The notes below the pieces were generated by a model, which saw only the letters and a program-made list of their open reading frames with translations, made no database searches and was not told the origin of the DNA. DNA of 64,000 nucleotides from CBDEFX01 sp965237635. GTDB lineage: Bacteria > Chloroflexota > Dehalococcoidia > Lucifugimonadales > CAUZJF01. Made by a program: the position numbers and the translations under genes. Below are positions 8,004-16,971 of the stretch, piece by piece; position 1 is the first letter of the stretch; the number at the start of each line of letters is the position of its first letter. The stretch is from contig CBDEFX010000001.1 in NCBI GenBank assembly GCA_965237635.1, forward strand, positions 434,001 through 498,000. The letters run 5' to 3'.

Positions 8004-10898
8004 ATGACCGAAAACGTCGCGGTCCAGGATACGCGGGCGCTCGTCGAAGAGCTCAAGCGTCAGGTCTCGGGCGAGGTCCTGTTCGACCAGATGACCCGCG
8101 TCCTCTACAGCACCGACGCCAGCATCTACCAGATCGAGCCCCTTGGCGTGGTTATCCCCCGGACCGATGAAGACGTGGTGGCCGTCATCGAGACGGCGGC
8201 ACGCCACGGCGTCGCCGTGCTTCCCCGGGGCGCGGGCACCAGCCTCGCGGGCCAGGCCGTCGGCCGCGCGATCGTGATCGACTTCTCCAAGTACATGAGG
8301 AAGATTCTAGAGGTCAACCCCGAGGAGGGCTGGGTGCGCACGCAGCCGGGCATCATCCTCGACGAGCTCAATCACCACCTGGAGCCGGACGGGCTGCACT
8401 TCGCGCCCGACCCCAGCACCAGCAACCGGGGAAACGTCGGTGGCGCGCTGGGCAACAACTCCTGCGGCGCCCACTCGATAACCTGGGGCAAGACGGTCGA
8501 TAACGTGCTCGAGATGCAGGTGGTCCTCTCAAACGGTGACCAGGCCACGCTGGGGCCTGTCGGCAGTGAACAGCTTGAAGCCAAGAAGGGCAGCGATAGC
8601 CTGGAGGGCGAGATCTATCGTCGGCTGTCGGCCATCGGCGAAGCTAGCCGTGAAGAGGTTCTGGCCCGCTATCCCAAGATACAGCGCAGGGTCGGCGGCT
8701 ATAACCTCGATGAGCTCATTCAAGACGACGGCCTGGACAGCGCCCGTTTCGTCGTGGGCTCTGAGGGGACGTTGTTAGCTATCACCGAGGCCAAGCTACG
8801 TATCGTGCCCCTGCCGAAGATGAAAGCGCTCGCCGTTCTTCACTTCCGGGAGCTCATCGAGTCGATGGAGGCCACCGTCGCAGTCCTGGAGCTGGAGCCG
8901 GCGGCCGTTGAGCTAATCGACAGCATGATCATCCGCCAGGCGCGGACCAACCTCGAGTACTCGCGGAAGATGGACTTTATCGAGGGCAATCCTGAGGCCC
9001 TCCTGGTGGTCGAGGTAACCGGCGACTCGCTGGCAGAGCTCGAGGCCAAGCTGGACGAGTTGGACGAGCGCGTCGCCCGAAGCGGCCTGGGGTTCGCGAT
9101 CCGAAAGATTACCAGACCCGCGGACCAGGCAAGGGTGTGGGAGGTGCGTAAAGCTGGGCTTGGACTGATGATGAACGCGCCCGGCGACGCCAAGCCGCTT
9201 CCTTTCGTCGAGGATACGGCGGTCGCGCCGGAAGCGCTTCCGGAGTACGTGAGGCGGTTCAGCGAGATCGTTCGCGAACACGGCACGACGGCGGGCTACT
9301 ACGGCCACGCTAGTGTAGGGTGCCTGCACATCAGGCCGCTCATCGATCTGAAGCTTCAGGAGGGCGTAGACCGCATGGTGTCCATCGCCTCGCAGGTCAG
9401 CGACCTGGTGCTGGAGTTCGGCGGCGCCATGAGCGGCGAGCACGGCGACGGCCTGGTGCGCAGCGTCTGGAACGAGAAGATGTTCGGGCCGGAGCTCAAC
9501 GAGGCGTTTCGCGAGGTCAAACGGGCCTTCGACCCGAACGGCATCATGAATCCGGGCAAGATCGTCGACCCTCCGCCCATGACCGAAAACCTGCGCGTCG
9601 ACCCGACCTACCGTCCCCTCGACCTGAAGACGGGCTTCGCTTCCTATCCGGAAGGCGGCCTGGCCGGCGCCGTGGAGATGTGCAACGGACAGGGGGCCTG
9701 TCGAAAGGTGACGTCAGGGACCATGTGCCCGTCCTACATGGTTACTCGCGACGAGGAGCACTCCACCCGCGGACGCGCCAACGCCCTGCGGGCGGCCATA
9801 TCCGGCGCCCTGCCTGTAGACTCCCTCACCAGCAGACGCCTATACGACGTTCTGGACTTATGCCTCGAATGCAAGGGCTGCAAGGCCGAGTGTCCTTCCA
9901 ACGTTGATATGGCGAAGCTCAAGTATGAGTTCCTCGACCGATACCACAAGACGAACGGCTACTCGCTCCGAGACCGCATCTTCGGCAACGTCGCTCTCCT
10001 CGGCCGGCTGGGGTCTTTCTTTGCGCCGCTGTCCAACTGGCCCCTGGGGGCGCAGCCCTTCAAAGACCTTCTTGAGGAGGTCGCCGGTATCGACCACAGA
10101 CGGACGCTCCCTTCGTTCGCGAGTCAGACCTTCGTTCAGTGGTTCCGGGCGCGCGGCGGCTCGCCGGCTACGGCCTCTACCAAAGGCCAGGTGCTCCTGT
10201 TTCCGGACACCTTTACCGACTACAACCATCCAGACCTCGGGCAGGCGGCCACCGCCGTCCTGGAGCATATGGGCTACCAGGTCATCCTCCCGAGGGCAAA
10301 ATGCTGTGGGCGCCCGATGCTGTCCAAGGGCATGATGGACAAGGCCCGCCGCAACGCGAGGTACAACGTCGATAGCGTATTCCCCTACATTGAGAAGGGC
10401 GCGAAGCTGGTCGGCCTGGAACCGAGTTGCATCCTGAGCTTCCGAGACGACTACGTGGACCTGCTCGGCGACTCTCGAGCGCGCACCGTGGCTGAGAGCA
10501 CGATGCTTATCGAGGAGTTTGTCCTATGGGCCCGTGACGAAGACGGAGCGGCACTCGATTTCGCGAAAGCGCCGGGGAAGCTTCTTTTTCACGGGCACTG
10601 CCACCAAAAGGCGGTCGTCGGAGTTGGACCGGCCATGGAAGTGCTGCGCTCGATACCGGGATGCGACGCTGACGAGATTCCCTCCGGCTGCTGCGGCATG
10701 GCCGGCGCTTTCGGCTTCAAAAAGGAGCACTTCCAGATATCGATAGACATCGGCGAGCAGACGCTATTCCCGGCGATACGGTCTCAGCAGGGAGAGTTTG
10801 TAGTCGTGAGTGAAGGGGTATCCTGCCGCCAGCAAGTCCAAGACGGCACCGACAAACGCGCCAAACACCTGGTGGAGGTCCTCGCCGAGGCGCTATAA
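8004..10898 (+). CDS. FAD-linked oxidase fused to Fe-S/CCG domains (YdiJ/D-2-hydroxyacid dehydrogenase-like)
   Basis: Flavo-iron-sulfur protein of 964 aa. The N-terminal half is a GlcD-type FAD (PCMH) domain with PRGAGTSLAGQAVG at about residue 71 and a FAD-oxidase C-terminal region with HGDGLVRS. Two cysteine clusters follow: CNGQGACR...MCPSY (about 560) and CLECKGCKAECPSN (about 619). Two CCG domains follow, with CCGRPM (about 766), GHCHQK (about 863) and PSGCCGMAGAFG (about 893). The order matches E. coli YdiJ and related D-lactate/D-2-hydroxyglutarate dehydrogenases that pass electrons to a quinone or other acceptor; the substrate here is not determined. An upstream in-frame start at 7929 would encode repeat sequence; ATG 8004 has GGGAG four bases upstream and is preferred. 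Confidence 0.9.
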   Translation: MTENVAVQDTRALVEELKRQVSGEVLFDQMTRVLYSTDASIYQIEPLGVVIPRTDEDVVAVIETAARHGVAVLPRGAGTSLAGQAVGRAIVIDFSKYMRKILEVNPEEGWVRTQPGIILDELNHHLEPDGLHFAPDPSTSNRGNVGGALGNNSCGAHSITWGKTVDNVLEMQVVLSNGDQATLGPVGSEQLEAKKGSDSLEGEIYRRLSAIGEASREEVLARYPKIQRRVGGYNLDELIQDDGLDSARFVVGSEGTLLAITEAKLRIVPLPKMKALAVLHFRELIESMEATVAVLELEPAAVELIDSMIIRQARTNLEYSRKMDFIEGNPEALLVVEVTGDSLAELEAKLDELDERVARSGLGFAIRKITRPADQARVWEVRKAGLGLMMNAPGDAKPLPFVEDTAVAPEALPEYVRRFSEIVREHGTTAGYYGHASVGCLHIRPLIDLKLQEGVDRMVSIASQVSDLVLEFGGAMSGEHGDGLVRSVWNEKMFGPELNEAFREVKRAFDPNGIMNPGKIVDPPPMTENLRVDPTYRPLDLKTGFASYPEGGLAGAVEMCNGQGACRKVTSGTMCPSYMVTRDEEHSTRGRANALRAAISGALPVDSLTSRRLYDVLDLCLECKGCKAECPSNVDMAKLKYEFLDRYHKTNGYSLRDRIFGNVALLGRLGSFFAPLSNWPLGAQPFKDLLEEVAGIDHRRTLPSFASQTFVQWFRARGGSPATASTKGQVLLFPDTFTDYNHPDLGQAATAVLEHMGYQVILPRAKCCGRPMLSKGMMDKARRNARYNVDSVFPYIEKGAKLVGLEPSCILSFRDDYVDLLGDSRARTVAESTMLIEEFVLWARDEDGAALDFAKAPGKLLFHGHCHQKAVVGVGPAMEVLRSIPGCDADEIPSGCCGMAGAFGFKKEHFQISIDIGEQTLFPAIRSQQGEFVVVSEGVSCRQQVQDGTDKRAKHLVEVLAEAL

Positions 10899-10974
10899 GA
10901 AATGCGCTACATGTGCGCACTCCGGCCGTCGGATCGCCGGTTCGCAGTGTAGTGATGGCCCGGCGGAGCCTATC

Positions 10975-11135
10975 TCAAAAAATCCCTTCTCCCCTTGTGG
11001 GAGAAGGTTAGAGCCCGCCCTGAGTTTACCGAAGGGATGAGGGGGCTTGACGAAAATTGACACTGCGGGGTCTGGGATGACCCCTTTCGATGGTTCGCCG
11101 GATCACCCTCACCTTAATCCTCTCCCTTCAAGGGA
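10975..11135. repeat. REP-like hairpins in intergenic spacer
   Basis: Contains CCTTCTCCCC...GGGAGAAGG near 10986 and the perfect hairpin CCTCTCCCTTCAAGGGAGAGG (one base over a 20-mer, described as stem CCTCTCCCTT/AAGGGAGAGG) near 11120. Similar hairpins recur near 21350 and 34145-34215. No gene is seen in 10899-11188. Confidence 0.55.
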
Positions 11136-11188
11136 GAGGAAAGAGACGGCCGACCGTCTGAGATACGTTCCGGCGGAACCTTCTGTAC

Positions 11189-11485
11189 TCATGGCACCAC
11201 CCGGTCGATGGAAATCGCCCTGTTGTCGCGCGTGTAACGAATTCGCAGGGCCTCCCCTTCCATGAGCGTGTCAAATGTGAACCAGTCTAGCTCCACCATC
11301 TCTTCGTTGACGAGAATGTAATAGGTTCCGTCGGAGGCAGCCTCCTTGGCCACCAGCCGCCCCTCTATCCGCCGATACGGAGGCAGCGCATACCATAGCA
11401 GGTATAGCGCGAACTTCGCCGCTCTCCAGAGTCTGTCGACGGTGGCGGCCAGTACGTCCATCTTCCGCTGTAAACCTCCGTACAC
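11189..11485 (-). CDS. Small conserved-looking protein of unknown function
   Basis: Unrecognised protein of 98 aa from a GTG at 11485, or 90 aa from the ATG at 11461 (MDVLAATVDRLW). A GGAGG sits 13 bases before the ATG, so the shorter form may be the real one. An amphipathic/hydrophobic stretch (RAAKFALYLLWYALPPYRR) precedes a soluble part rich in beta-type sequence (YYILVNEEMVELDWFTFDTL). No known family was recognised. Reasonable amino acid composition and a ribosome site support coding; function is unknown. Confidence 0.5.
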   Translation of the reverse strand: MYGGLQRKMDVLAATVDRLWRAAKFALYLLWYALPPYRRIEGRLVAKEAASDGTYYILVNEEMVELDWFTFDTLMEGEALRIRYTRDNRAISIDRVVP

Positions 11486-11640
11486 TCAGATCATACCTGT
11501 AGCCAGTCTCGGAAACAACTCGATTGCGGTTCTTTGATTCGGTGATATCGGGTGGCCACCTAGCCGTTGAGGCCACATCGCGTTGCCCACAGACGCAAAA
11601 GGCCGCCACTTAATAGTGACGGCTGACTCAACCCACATGT

Positions 11641-11695
11641 GCCCCTCGATACGTCCCGATGCCGAATCGGGACTACTCGGGGTAGTCGGAAGCAA
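11641..11695. repeat. CCCTCGATACG-family palindrome
   Basis: CCCCTCGATACG, then the hairpin TCCCGATGCCGAATCGGGA, then CTACTCGGGG. The same module forms the tandem array at 29.6-30.3 kb. The spacer 11486-11770 holds nothing else recognisable. Confidence 0.7.
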
Positions 11696-11770
11696 GGGGT
11701 CTTCGCGACGCGGCAGGTCCCCCACCACCCGCATATTGTGCCCCTCCGCTGCCTGCACTTCGTCGGCAGC

Positions 11771-12802
11771 CTACAGCACTTGCTGCAACGCCTCCTCGAG
11801 CTCCGTGAGCGTAACGAAGGCCTCGAACCTGAAGGTGACGACGCCCTGCCCGTCGATCACGAACGACCACTCGTTACTGGGCAGGTTCCATTCCAGTACC
11901 GTAGCAGAGATTCGCGACTTGTCCAGGTCACCCTGTATCTCATCGGGGTTGTCGTAAAAGTCCACATGTATGAAGTTGGCCTGACCTTTGTACTGGTCCT
12001 TTAGCTCTCGCAGTACCTCCACCTGGGGACCGCACACTGCGTTGGTACAGAACGCTGGGCTGGCGAATACGACCACGGTTGGCATTCCGCTCTCTATCGC
12101 GCCGGCGATAGTCGTCTGATAGAGGTCAGGGTCCTGCATCGAGCCGGTCGAGAGCTGGGCGAGCGTTTCAACGTCTGCCAGCGTCCTGCTCACGCTTTTT
12201 ATGGCGGCGGCTCCGACAGGAGGCGCAGAGGAAGCTTCAGTTACCTCAAAGAACAGCTTGACCCTCCGCAAGGAGCCGTCGCTATCCTCAACCGCTATGT
12301 CGATGCCCCAAAACCCGGCCGCGTCGAAGTCGAGCTGTGTCGTGTATAGACCCCTCGTGCCATAGGGCCACTGCTGAAACTCTGCTGTGGCGATCTCCTT
12401 GAGCTCACCCTCGGCGTCCGGCCCTGGGTCGATGACAATGATAGGGATGCCGTTTACATCCATAGGCGTGCGGTCCCAGTCGGCGTCGATATGGTAGCTT
12501 GAGAATACCGTGGCTACGGGTGCCGTAATGAGCATGTCCGGAGATGTGACTGCGAATCCTACGCGGTTCTCACCGAGTCCGAGGTCAGCGGTGCCAAGGA
12601 CGGCCCGGAGACCGTCAGCCGATACCGGACCCCATGTGAGCGGCTCTCGGTCCGGCCTGACAGACTCCTCTGCCGGCGCAGACGCCTCCTCAGCCGCGGC
12701 AGGCGGCGCTGGCTGCGGATCATCCGACCCACAGGCGACGGCTACGAAGACAAGTAAGGACCCAGTTATCGCTGCCCGGACCGGACCCCTGGAGGTGCTC
12801 AA
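11771..12802 (-). CDS. Lipoprotein with thioredoxin-like C-terminal domain
   Basis: Predicted exported lipoprotein of 343 aa. The N-terminus has a hydrophobic leader ending ...FVAVACGSD, a weak lipobox, followed by a Pro/Ala/Glu-rich linker. Residues about 230-343 look thioredoxin-like: PTVVVFASPAFCTNAVCGPQ, followed by FIHVDFYDNP. The cysteines are spaced C-x4-C rather than CxxC, as in some actinobacterial TlpA-like proteins. The gene starts with TTG one base after the stop of the upstream thioredoxin-fold lipoprotein, so the pair is co-transcribed and probably works together in extracytoplasmic thiol or redox chemistry. The substrate is unknown. Confidence 0.75.
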   Translation of the reverse strand: MSTSRGPVRAAITGSLLVFVAVACGSDDPQPAPPAAAEEASAPAEESVRPDREPLTWGPVSADGLRAVLGTADLGLGENRVGFAVTSPDMLITAPVATVFSSYHIDADWDRTPMDVNGIPIIVIDPGPDAEGELKEIATAEFQQWPYGTRGLYTTQLDFDAAGFWGIDIAVEDSDGSLRRVKLFFEVTEASSAPPVGAAAIKSVSRTLADVETLAQLSTGSMQDPDLYQTTIAGAIESGMPTVVVFASPAFCTNAVCGPQVEVLRELKDQYKGQANFIHVDFYDNPDEIQGDLDKSRISATVLEWNLPSNEWSFVIDGQGVVTFRFEAFVTLTELEEALQQVL

Positions 12803-12803
12803 C

Positions 12804-14147
12804 CTAGGACTCCGACTGAGGCTTGAATCCGCCGAAGGTAAACGCGAACGCCGAGAAATCCGAAGAGTTGGAGCTCAGCTTCAGCTCATGGCCGCCGAAC
12901 ATGGGGATGCTCACCAGCCGGTACATCTTGGACTCATCGACCACTACGAAGCTGTTCCCGTCTGCGTCGAACCGAACGTCTGCGCCCGCTTCCGCAGGGT
13001 CCAAGGCCTTGTCGTCCAAGGTGACCCGGACCTCGTAGGGAGGCAGGTTCTCTCCCCCCATCACCAGGTTTACGGTCGTGGCGTAGAACTTTATCGCCAT
13101 GTAGTCTTCGAAATTCTCGGTCTCCCTGGCATGCGTGAGGTTCTCAACGTCGTTGCGCCACAGTCCCTGAAGATAGATAAAGTGGTTGTTGTGGTCGCCC
13201 GGGTCTTCATACTCGATTTCCGCGTCAGGCTCGAGATAGAACTCCTCGTGACTCACGTATGGCGGTGCGGACCCGGACCTGAGGGCTCCGTAGTTACGCG
13301 CGACGCCGGCATACAGCTCTCTCGTTATACTGTTCATCGGGTCACGTGACAGAGCTAGCGGCTCGTATTCCGGCAAGACAACCTCACCGAGCGGAATGTC
13401 GCTTACCTGAGCGCCGGCCTCTGTCAGCAGCTCACGTATTATTAGCTCTGTCTCCTCATACTGACCCTCCCCAAAGTGGGTGTACCGGATATAGCCATCC
13501 TGGTCGATCAGGTATTTGGCGGGCCAATAGCGGTTCGCGTAGGCTTCCCAGGTGCCACGGTTGTTGTCAATTGCGATGGGATACTCGAGCCCCGCCTCTT
13601 CGGCCGCAGCCGCTATGTTCTCTCTTTTCTTCTCGAATTCGAACTCGTAGGCCTGCACCCCAACAATTACAAGGCCACGGTCCTCGTACTTCATGTGCCA
13701 GTCCTTCAGATACGGGAACGTCCGGATGCAATTGACGCAGGTCCACGTATAGAAATCGACCAGCACGACCTTACCGCGCTGGTCCTTCAGCGTGAACGGT
13801 TCGGAGTTGATCCATCCGGTGATGTCCCTAAGCTCGGGTGCTAGCTCTTCGTCGCCCGTCCGACTGGACCTGGTCGCCACCGGCAGGTCTGCCTGCTGGA
13901 CTTCGGGCTCTTCAGACTGCAGCTCGGTGGCGGCCGGGCCTGCCGGAGCCTCGGTGTCAGTCTCGACGGGGGCCGCTGCCGGAACGTCTGCCGGCGCAGC
14001 GGTCGGCTCCGCCGACTGTGCCGCTGCGGGCTGGACCTCTGGCTCCGAGTCCCGGCCACAAGCGGCGGCGACCAAGCCAACTAGCAAGACCGCGACCAGG
14101 ACGAGTGACACGTTGGACCTAGACAGGATAGTCCTACTCGGATACAT
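12804..14147 (-). CDS. TlpA/DipZ-like thioredoxin-family lipoprotein
   Basis: Exported lipoprotein of 447 aa. Starting at ATG 14147 gives a clean signal peptide (SLVLVAVLLVGLVAAACGRD) with the lipobox Cys. GAGGAG lies upstream, whereas the longer frame to 14225 would put a non-signal extension in front. After a Pro/Ala-rich linker, the redoxin domain contains VDFYTWTCVNCIRTFPYLKDW, with the CxxC pair at about residue 134, typical of DipZ C-terminal/TlpA-like oxidoreductases. The last 130 residues form a beta-rich domain like the one following the redoxin domain in DipZ proteins. Likely anchored outside the cytoplasmic membrane, reducing or oxidising protein thiols. It forms a two-gene operon with the next lipoprotein. 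Confidence 0.85.
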   Translation of the reverse strand: MYPSRTILSRSNVSLVLVAVLLVGLVAAACGRDSEPEVQPAAAQSAEPTAAPADVPAAAPVETDTEAPAGPAATELQSEEPEVQQADLPVATRSSRTGDEELAPELRDITGWINSEPFTLKDQRGKVVLVDFYTWTCVNCIRTFPYLKDWHMKYEDRGLVIVGVQAYEFEFEKKRENIAAAAEEAGLEYPIAIDNNRGTWEAYANRYWPAKYLIDQDGYIRYTHFGEGQYEETELIIRELLTEAGAQVSDIPLGEVVLPEYEPLALSRDPMNSITRELYAGVARNYGALRSGSAPPYVSHEEFYLEPDAEIEYEDPGDHNNHFIYLQGLWRNDVENLTHARETENFEDYMAIKFYATTVNLVMGGENLPPYEVRVTLDDKALDPAEAGADVRFDADGNSFVVVDESKMYRLVSIPMFGGHELKLSSNSSDFSAFAFTFGGFKPQSES

Positions 14148-14443
14148 AGTCGGATTCGCTCCTCTTTTGCTTCTTTGATGTATACAACGCTGATCTCTCA
14201 CGCAGGTTGGGTCTGGTGCCGACACCGACGAAAAAGGGCGGTCTTTAGCCGAGCGTCAAGGGGTCGATTGGCTACTTTCTACTAGTCATTATACGCGTAA
14301 GGCCAGTATGCCAGATTCGGACGGCGGACGCGAGTCGCGGTCGTTCGGATAGTGTGAGCCTAGAAGAGCGGATAGGATGAGGGCCTAGCGTCCATCACAA
14401 GCGGAGCAGTTGATCGAGGGGCTGTCGCTGGACTCAGACGGCC

Positions 14444-15076
14444 CTAGACCTGGGGTCTGGGGCCTCCCTCGCCCTTTAGACGACGGATACCCTCCCACGC
14501 CAACGGCACCCCGGCCGCCGCCATGGCGAGTTTGATCGAGTCACCGATAATAAAGTCTCGCAGGCCCCATTCGTACATTACTGCCAGCCGGCTCCGCTCG
14601 ACCAATTGGTCCGCCGGTATGTAGTAAGCCAGCCAGGGCAGTCCGAACGCGTAGATGGCTACCTCGCCCGCGAACATCGCCGCCGCCAGCTTGAAGGGGT
14701 TCCGACCCCATCCCCTCTCCACGAGCAGGCCGACGATGAATGCGGCCGCGACAAACCCCAGGAGATAGCCCCTGCTCAAACCTGACATGGCTGCCTCCGG
14801 AGCGAACACCGGTATTCCGGCAATTCCATAGCCGAGGTACACCAGCATGCTAGCCGCCCCGCGCTTGCTTCCCAGGACTGCACCAGCCATCAAGACGCCA
14901 AAGGTCTGCCCGGTTATTGGCACGGCGGGGTTCAGGTAGACGGCTACCTTGGCCAACACCGCCGTCAGCGCCGCGAACCCCACGATGAGCCCGGCATCCA
15001 CCACGATATTGACCGACGGGCTGCTCCTCGGGATCAGAGCATCGGCGATAGCGCCTACTTTCGCGTGCGTTTGCAT
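14444..15076 (-). CDS. bioY: Biotin transporter substrate-binding subunit BioY
   Basis: Membrane protein of 210 aa with about six hydrophobic segments, matching the BioY S-component of ECF transporters: PITGQTFGVLMAGAVLGSKRGAAS, LGYGIAGIPVFA and the C-terminal PWLAYYIP...GDSIKLAMAAAG. BioY binds biotin and either works alone or with the EcfA/EcfT module, which is not in this window. No biotin operator was recognised upstream. The flanking spacer 14148-14443 shows nothing definite. Confidence 0.93.
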   Translation of the reverse strand: MQTHAKVGAIADALIPRSSPSVNIVVDAGLIVGFAALTAVLAKVAVYLNPAVPITGQTFGVLMAGAVLGSKRGAASMLVYLGYGIAGIPVFAPEAAMSGLSRGYLLGFVAAAFIVGLLVERGWGRNPFKLAAAMFAGEVAIYAFGLPWLAYYIPADQLVERSRLAVMYEWGLRDFIIGDSIKLAMAAAGVPLAWEGIRRLKGEGGPRPQV

Positions 15077-15219
15077 AGACTAGCCTCCAATTCGAGACCT
15101 GAGTCGTACCTCAGGCTGGTCAGGATTCCTTGAAATCGACCGAGGGTGGACTACAACATTGAGAGGCTGGAGAGTGGTCCTTATATCCGAATCGCCACCG
15201 ACCGATGCGCCAGGGCCGA

Positions 15220-15423
15220 CTACGCGTCCTTGCGCAGGTCATCGGCAGGGGTAAAGATAGAGCCCTTTGGGAAAACAGGCGGTTGGCGTCGAGTCCCAGA
15301 CTGCGGGGACGACTGCCGGCCCGACGCAAGGCGTAGTAGGACACCCCCGGCCAGTGCAAACGAAGCCCACCTCAAGAGCGCTCGGCGGGAGTAAGCTCGT
15401 TCGTTTTTCTCTTGTTGGTCCAC
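15220..15423 (-). CDS. Short Tat-signal-like protein or gene remnant
   Basis: Open frame of 67 aa from GTG 15423, with GGAG nine bases upstream. It contains a twin-arginine type leader, YSRRALLRWASFALAGGVLL, then a Pro/Ser-rich tail ending VFPKGSIFTPADDLRKDA. A Tat leader on so short a protein suggests either a small exported protein or the 5' remnant of a larger secreted enzyme. No continuation was recognised downstream in any frame. Tentative. Confidence 0.35.
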   Translation of the reverse strand: MDQQEKNERAYSRRALLRWASFALAGGVLLRLASGRQSSPQSGTRRQPPVFPKGSIFTPADDLRKDA

Positions 15424-15549
15424 CGCTCTAGTCTCCGGTTCTTCACCGTGCCCTCATCAAGCACCTCTCCAACTGGCGCGTAACTCATCCGACGCGACAT
15501 TATAACCGAGCCTCTTTGCCCGCGCAACCGCGACCAGTAACGGCCCGCC

Positions 15550-15578
15550 CGTTTTCGCAACCACGTTTGAGCTATAAT
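15550..15578 (+). promoter_or_regulatory. Candidate promoter for core-metE
   Basis: A perfect -10 TATAAT at 15573-15578, 31 bp before the ATG of the MetE-like gene. The -35 region around 15550 (CGTTTT) is poor, so the call rests on the -10 box. Confidence 0.45.
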
Positions 15579-15609
15579 TGACCCACTTTTCAACGTCCGG
15601 AGTGCATTT

Positions 15610-16638
15610 ATGACAGAAACATCGGGAGTTCTGCTTCCAACGACGGTCGTGGGTAGCCACGCGACCCCAAGCTGGCTGTTGACGGCTATCGACGAGATCG
15701 ACAACGGGAACTACGGCCGGACGGACGTTCGCGAGACGTTCGACGACGCGGTGAACATGGCCATCCTGGACCAGGAGCGTGCTGGGGTGGACATCATCAG
15801 TGACGGCGAGATGCGACGGTGGTACTTCGTCCAGAGCTTTTATCGCCGAATGTCAGGCCTAGCAGAGGAGCCGCCGTTGCGAAAGGTTGGGCTGTACGGC
15901 TACGACAGCCCCCAGCGATATCGCGCGGTCGGGAAGGTCACCGTACCGGAGGGTCTGGGGATAGTAGAAGAGTTCGAGTACGCCAAGGCACATACCTCGA
16001 AGCCGCTCAAGGCTACTTGTCCAGGCCCGCTGACGCTCACGATGCACATACGACCGGGGGACGCCTACAAGAGTCGAATGGAAGTGGGGTGGGAGTTTGC
16101 CGGTGTGATTAACGCGGAGCTCAAGGCGCTCGTGGAGGCCGGAGCCGACTACATCCAGCTCGATGAGCCTTCCTTCGCCATCATCCCCGGCGAGCTTCAG
16201 GAGTGGCTCAACCTCTACAACGCGGCGGTCGAGGGCGTGAACGCAAAGCTTGCGCTGCATGTCTGCTTCGGCAACCTGGCGAGCAGGCCTCGCGGCAAGC
16301 GGACCTACAGGTGGATGTTCCCCGCTCTGCTGGAAGCCAACGCTGAGCAGCTAGTCCTGGAGTTCGCCAACAGGGAGATGAGCGAGAGCGACCTCTGGCA
16401 GGAGTTCAGCGTCGACAAGGAGCTGGGCGCCGGCGTGGTCGACATCAAGTCTTTTTACGTAGAGACGCCTGAGGACGTGGCCGAGCGGATCAGAGAGATA
16501 CTACAGTATGTGTCGCCTGAAAAGCTGTACCTCAACCCAGACTGCGGCTTCTTCCAGCTTCCCAGATGGCTGACGTACCTGAAACTGGAGGCATTGGTGG
16601 CGGGTGCCGAGATCGTCAGGAAAGAGCTCGAGGGGTAA
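15610..16638 (+). CDS. Core MetE-type (short) cobalamin-independent-family methionine synthase
   Basis: Protein of 342 aa equal to the C-terminal catalytic barrel of MetE; the N-terminal folate-recruiting half of the 750-aa enzyme is absent. It opens with LLPTTVVGSHATPSWL and has DGEMRRWYFV and YIQLDEPSFAI. The zinc ligands are probably HVCFGN (His-x-Cys) and the Cys in NPDCGFFQLP. Such 'core MetE' enzymes occur in archaea and Dehalococcoidia, where the methyl donor appears to be a methylated corrinoid protein rather than folate. A role in homocysteine methylation is inferred and fits the SAM-cycle operon at 35-42 kb. A HesB-like gene follows 49 bp downstream. Confidence 0.85.
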   Translation: MTETSGVLLPTTVVGSHATPSWLLTAIDEIDNGNYGRTDVRETFDDAVNMAILDQERAGVDIISDGEMRRWYFVQSFYRRMSGLAEEPPLRKVGLYGYDSPQRYRAVGKVTVPEGLGIVEEFEYAKAHTSKPLKATCPGPLTLTMHIRPGDAYKSRMEVGWEFAGVINAELKALVEAGADYIQLDEPSFAIIPGELQEWLNLYNAAVEGVNAKLALHVCFGNLASRPRGKRTYRWMFPALLEANAEQLVLEFANREMSESDLWQEFSVDKELGAGVVDIKSFYVETPEDVAERIREILQYVSPEKLYLNPDCGFFQLPRWLTYLKLEALVAGAEIVRKELEG

Positions 16639-16687
16639 GGGTGCGGGGGTACAGGGTACGGGGTACTGGGTATGGGGCAGAGTTGAG

Positions 16688-16960
16688 ATGGTGACGGTGA
16701 CGGACAGCGCTAAAGAGGAGCTGAAGCGGCGGCTTGACGTACACAACCTCCCACCTGGGAAGTACCTGCGGCTCGCCACGCCCCCGGTGTGGGCCGGAGA
16801 GGGCGACTTCGGAATAGTGATCGACGAGACGAAGGACGGAGACCAAGTCGTCGATTTCCAAGGGTCTGACGTCCTCCTCGTGGACGCCGGCCTGGCTGAC
16901 CGCCTGTCCGACTCAGTGTTCGATTTCAAGGACTCCAGGTTCACATTGGACGTGTATTGA
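16688..16960 (+). CDS. HesB/IscA-like fold protein lacking cysteines
   Basis: Protein of 90 aa starting MVTVTDSAKEELKRRL; the ATG at 16688 is chosen because the upstream extension would encode a low-complexity GGGTAC-rich spacer. The pattern VTDSAKEELKRRL...KYLRLATPP...DFGIVID...VLLVDAGLADRLSDSVFDF resembles HesB/IscA A-type proteins. The usual three cysteines are all missing, so it should not bind an Fe-S cluster by the standard mode. It probably shares a transcript with core-metE. Function unknown. Confidence 0.65.
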   Translation: MVTVTDSAKEELKRRLDVHNLPPGKYLRLATPPVWAGEGDFGIVIDETKDGDQVVDFQGSDVLLVDAGLADRLSDSVFDFKDSRFTLDVY

Positions 16961-16971
16961 AAGAGGCCCCA

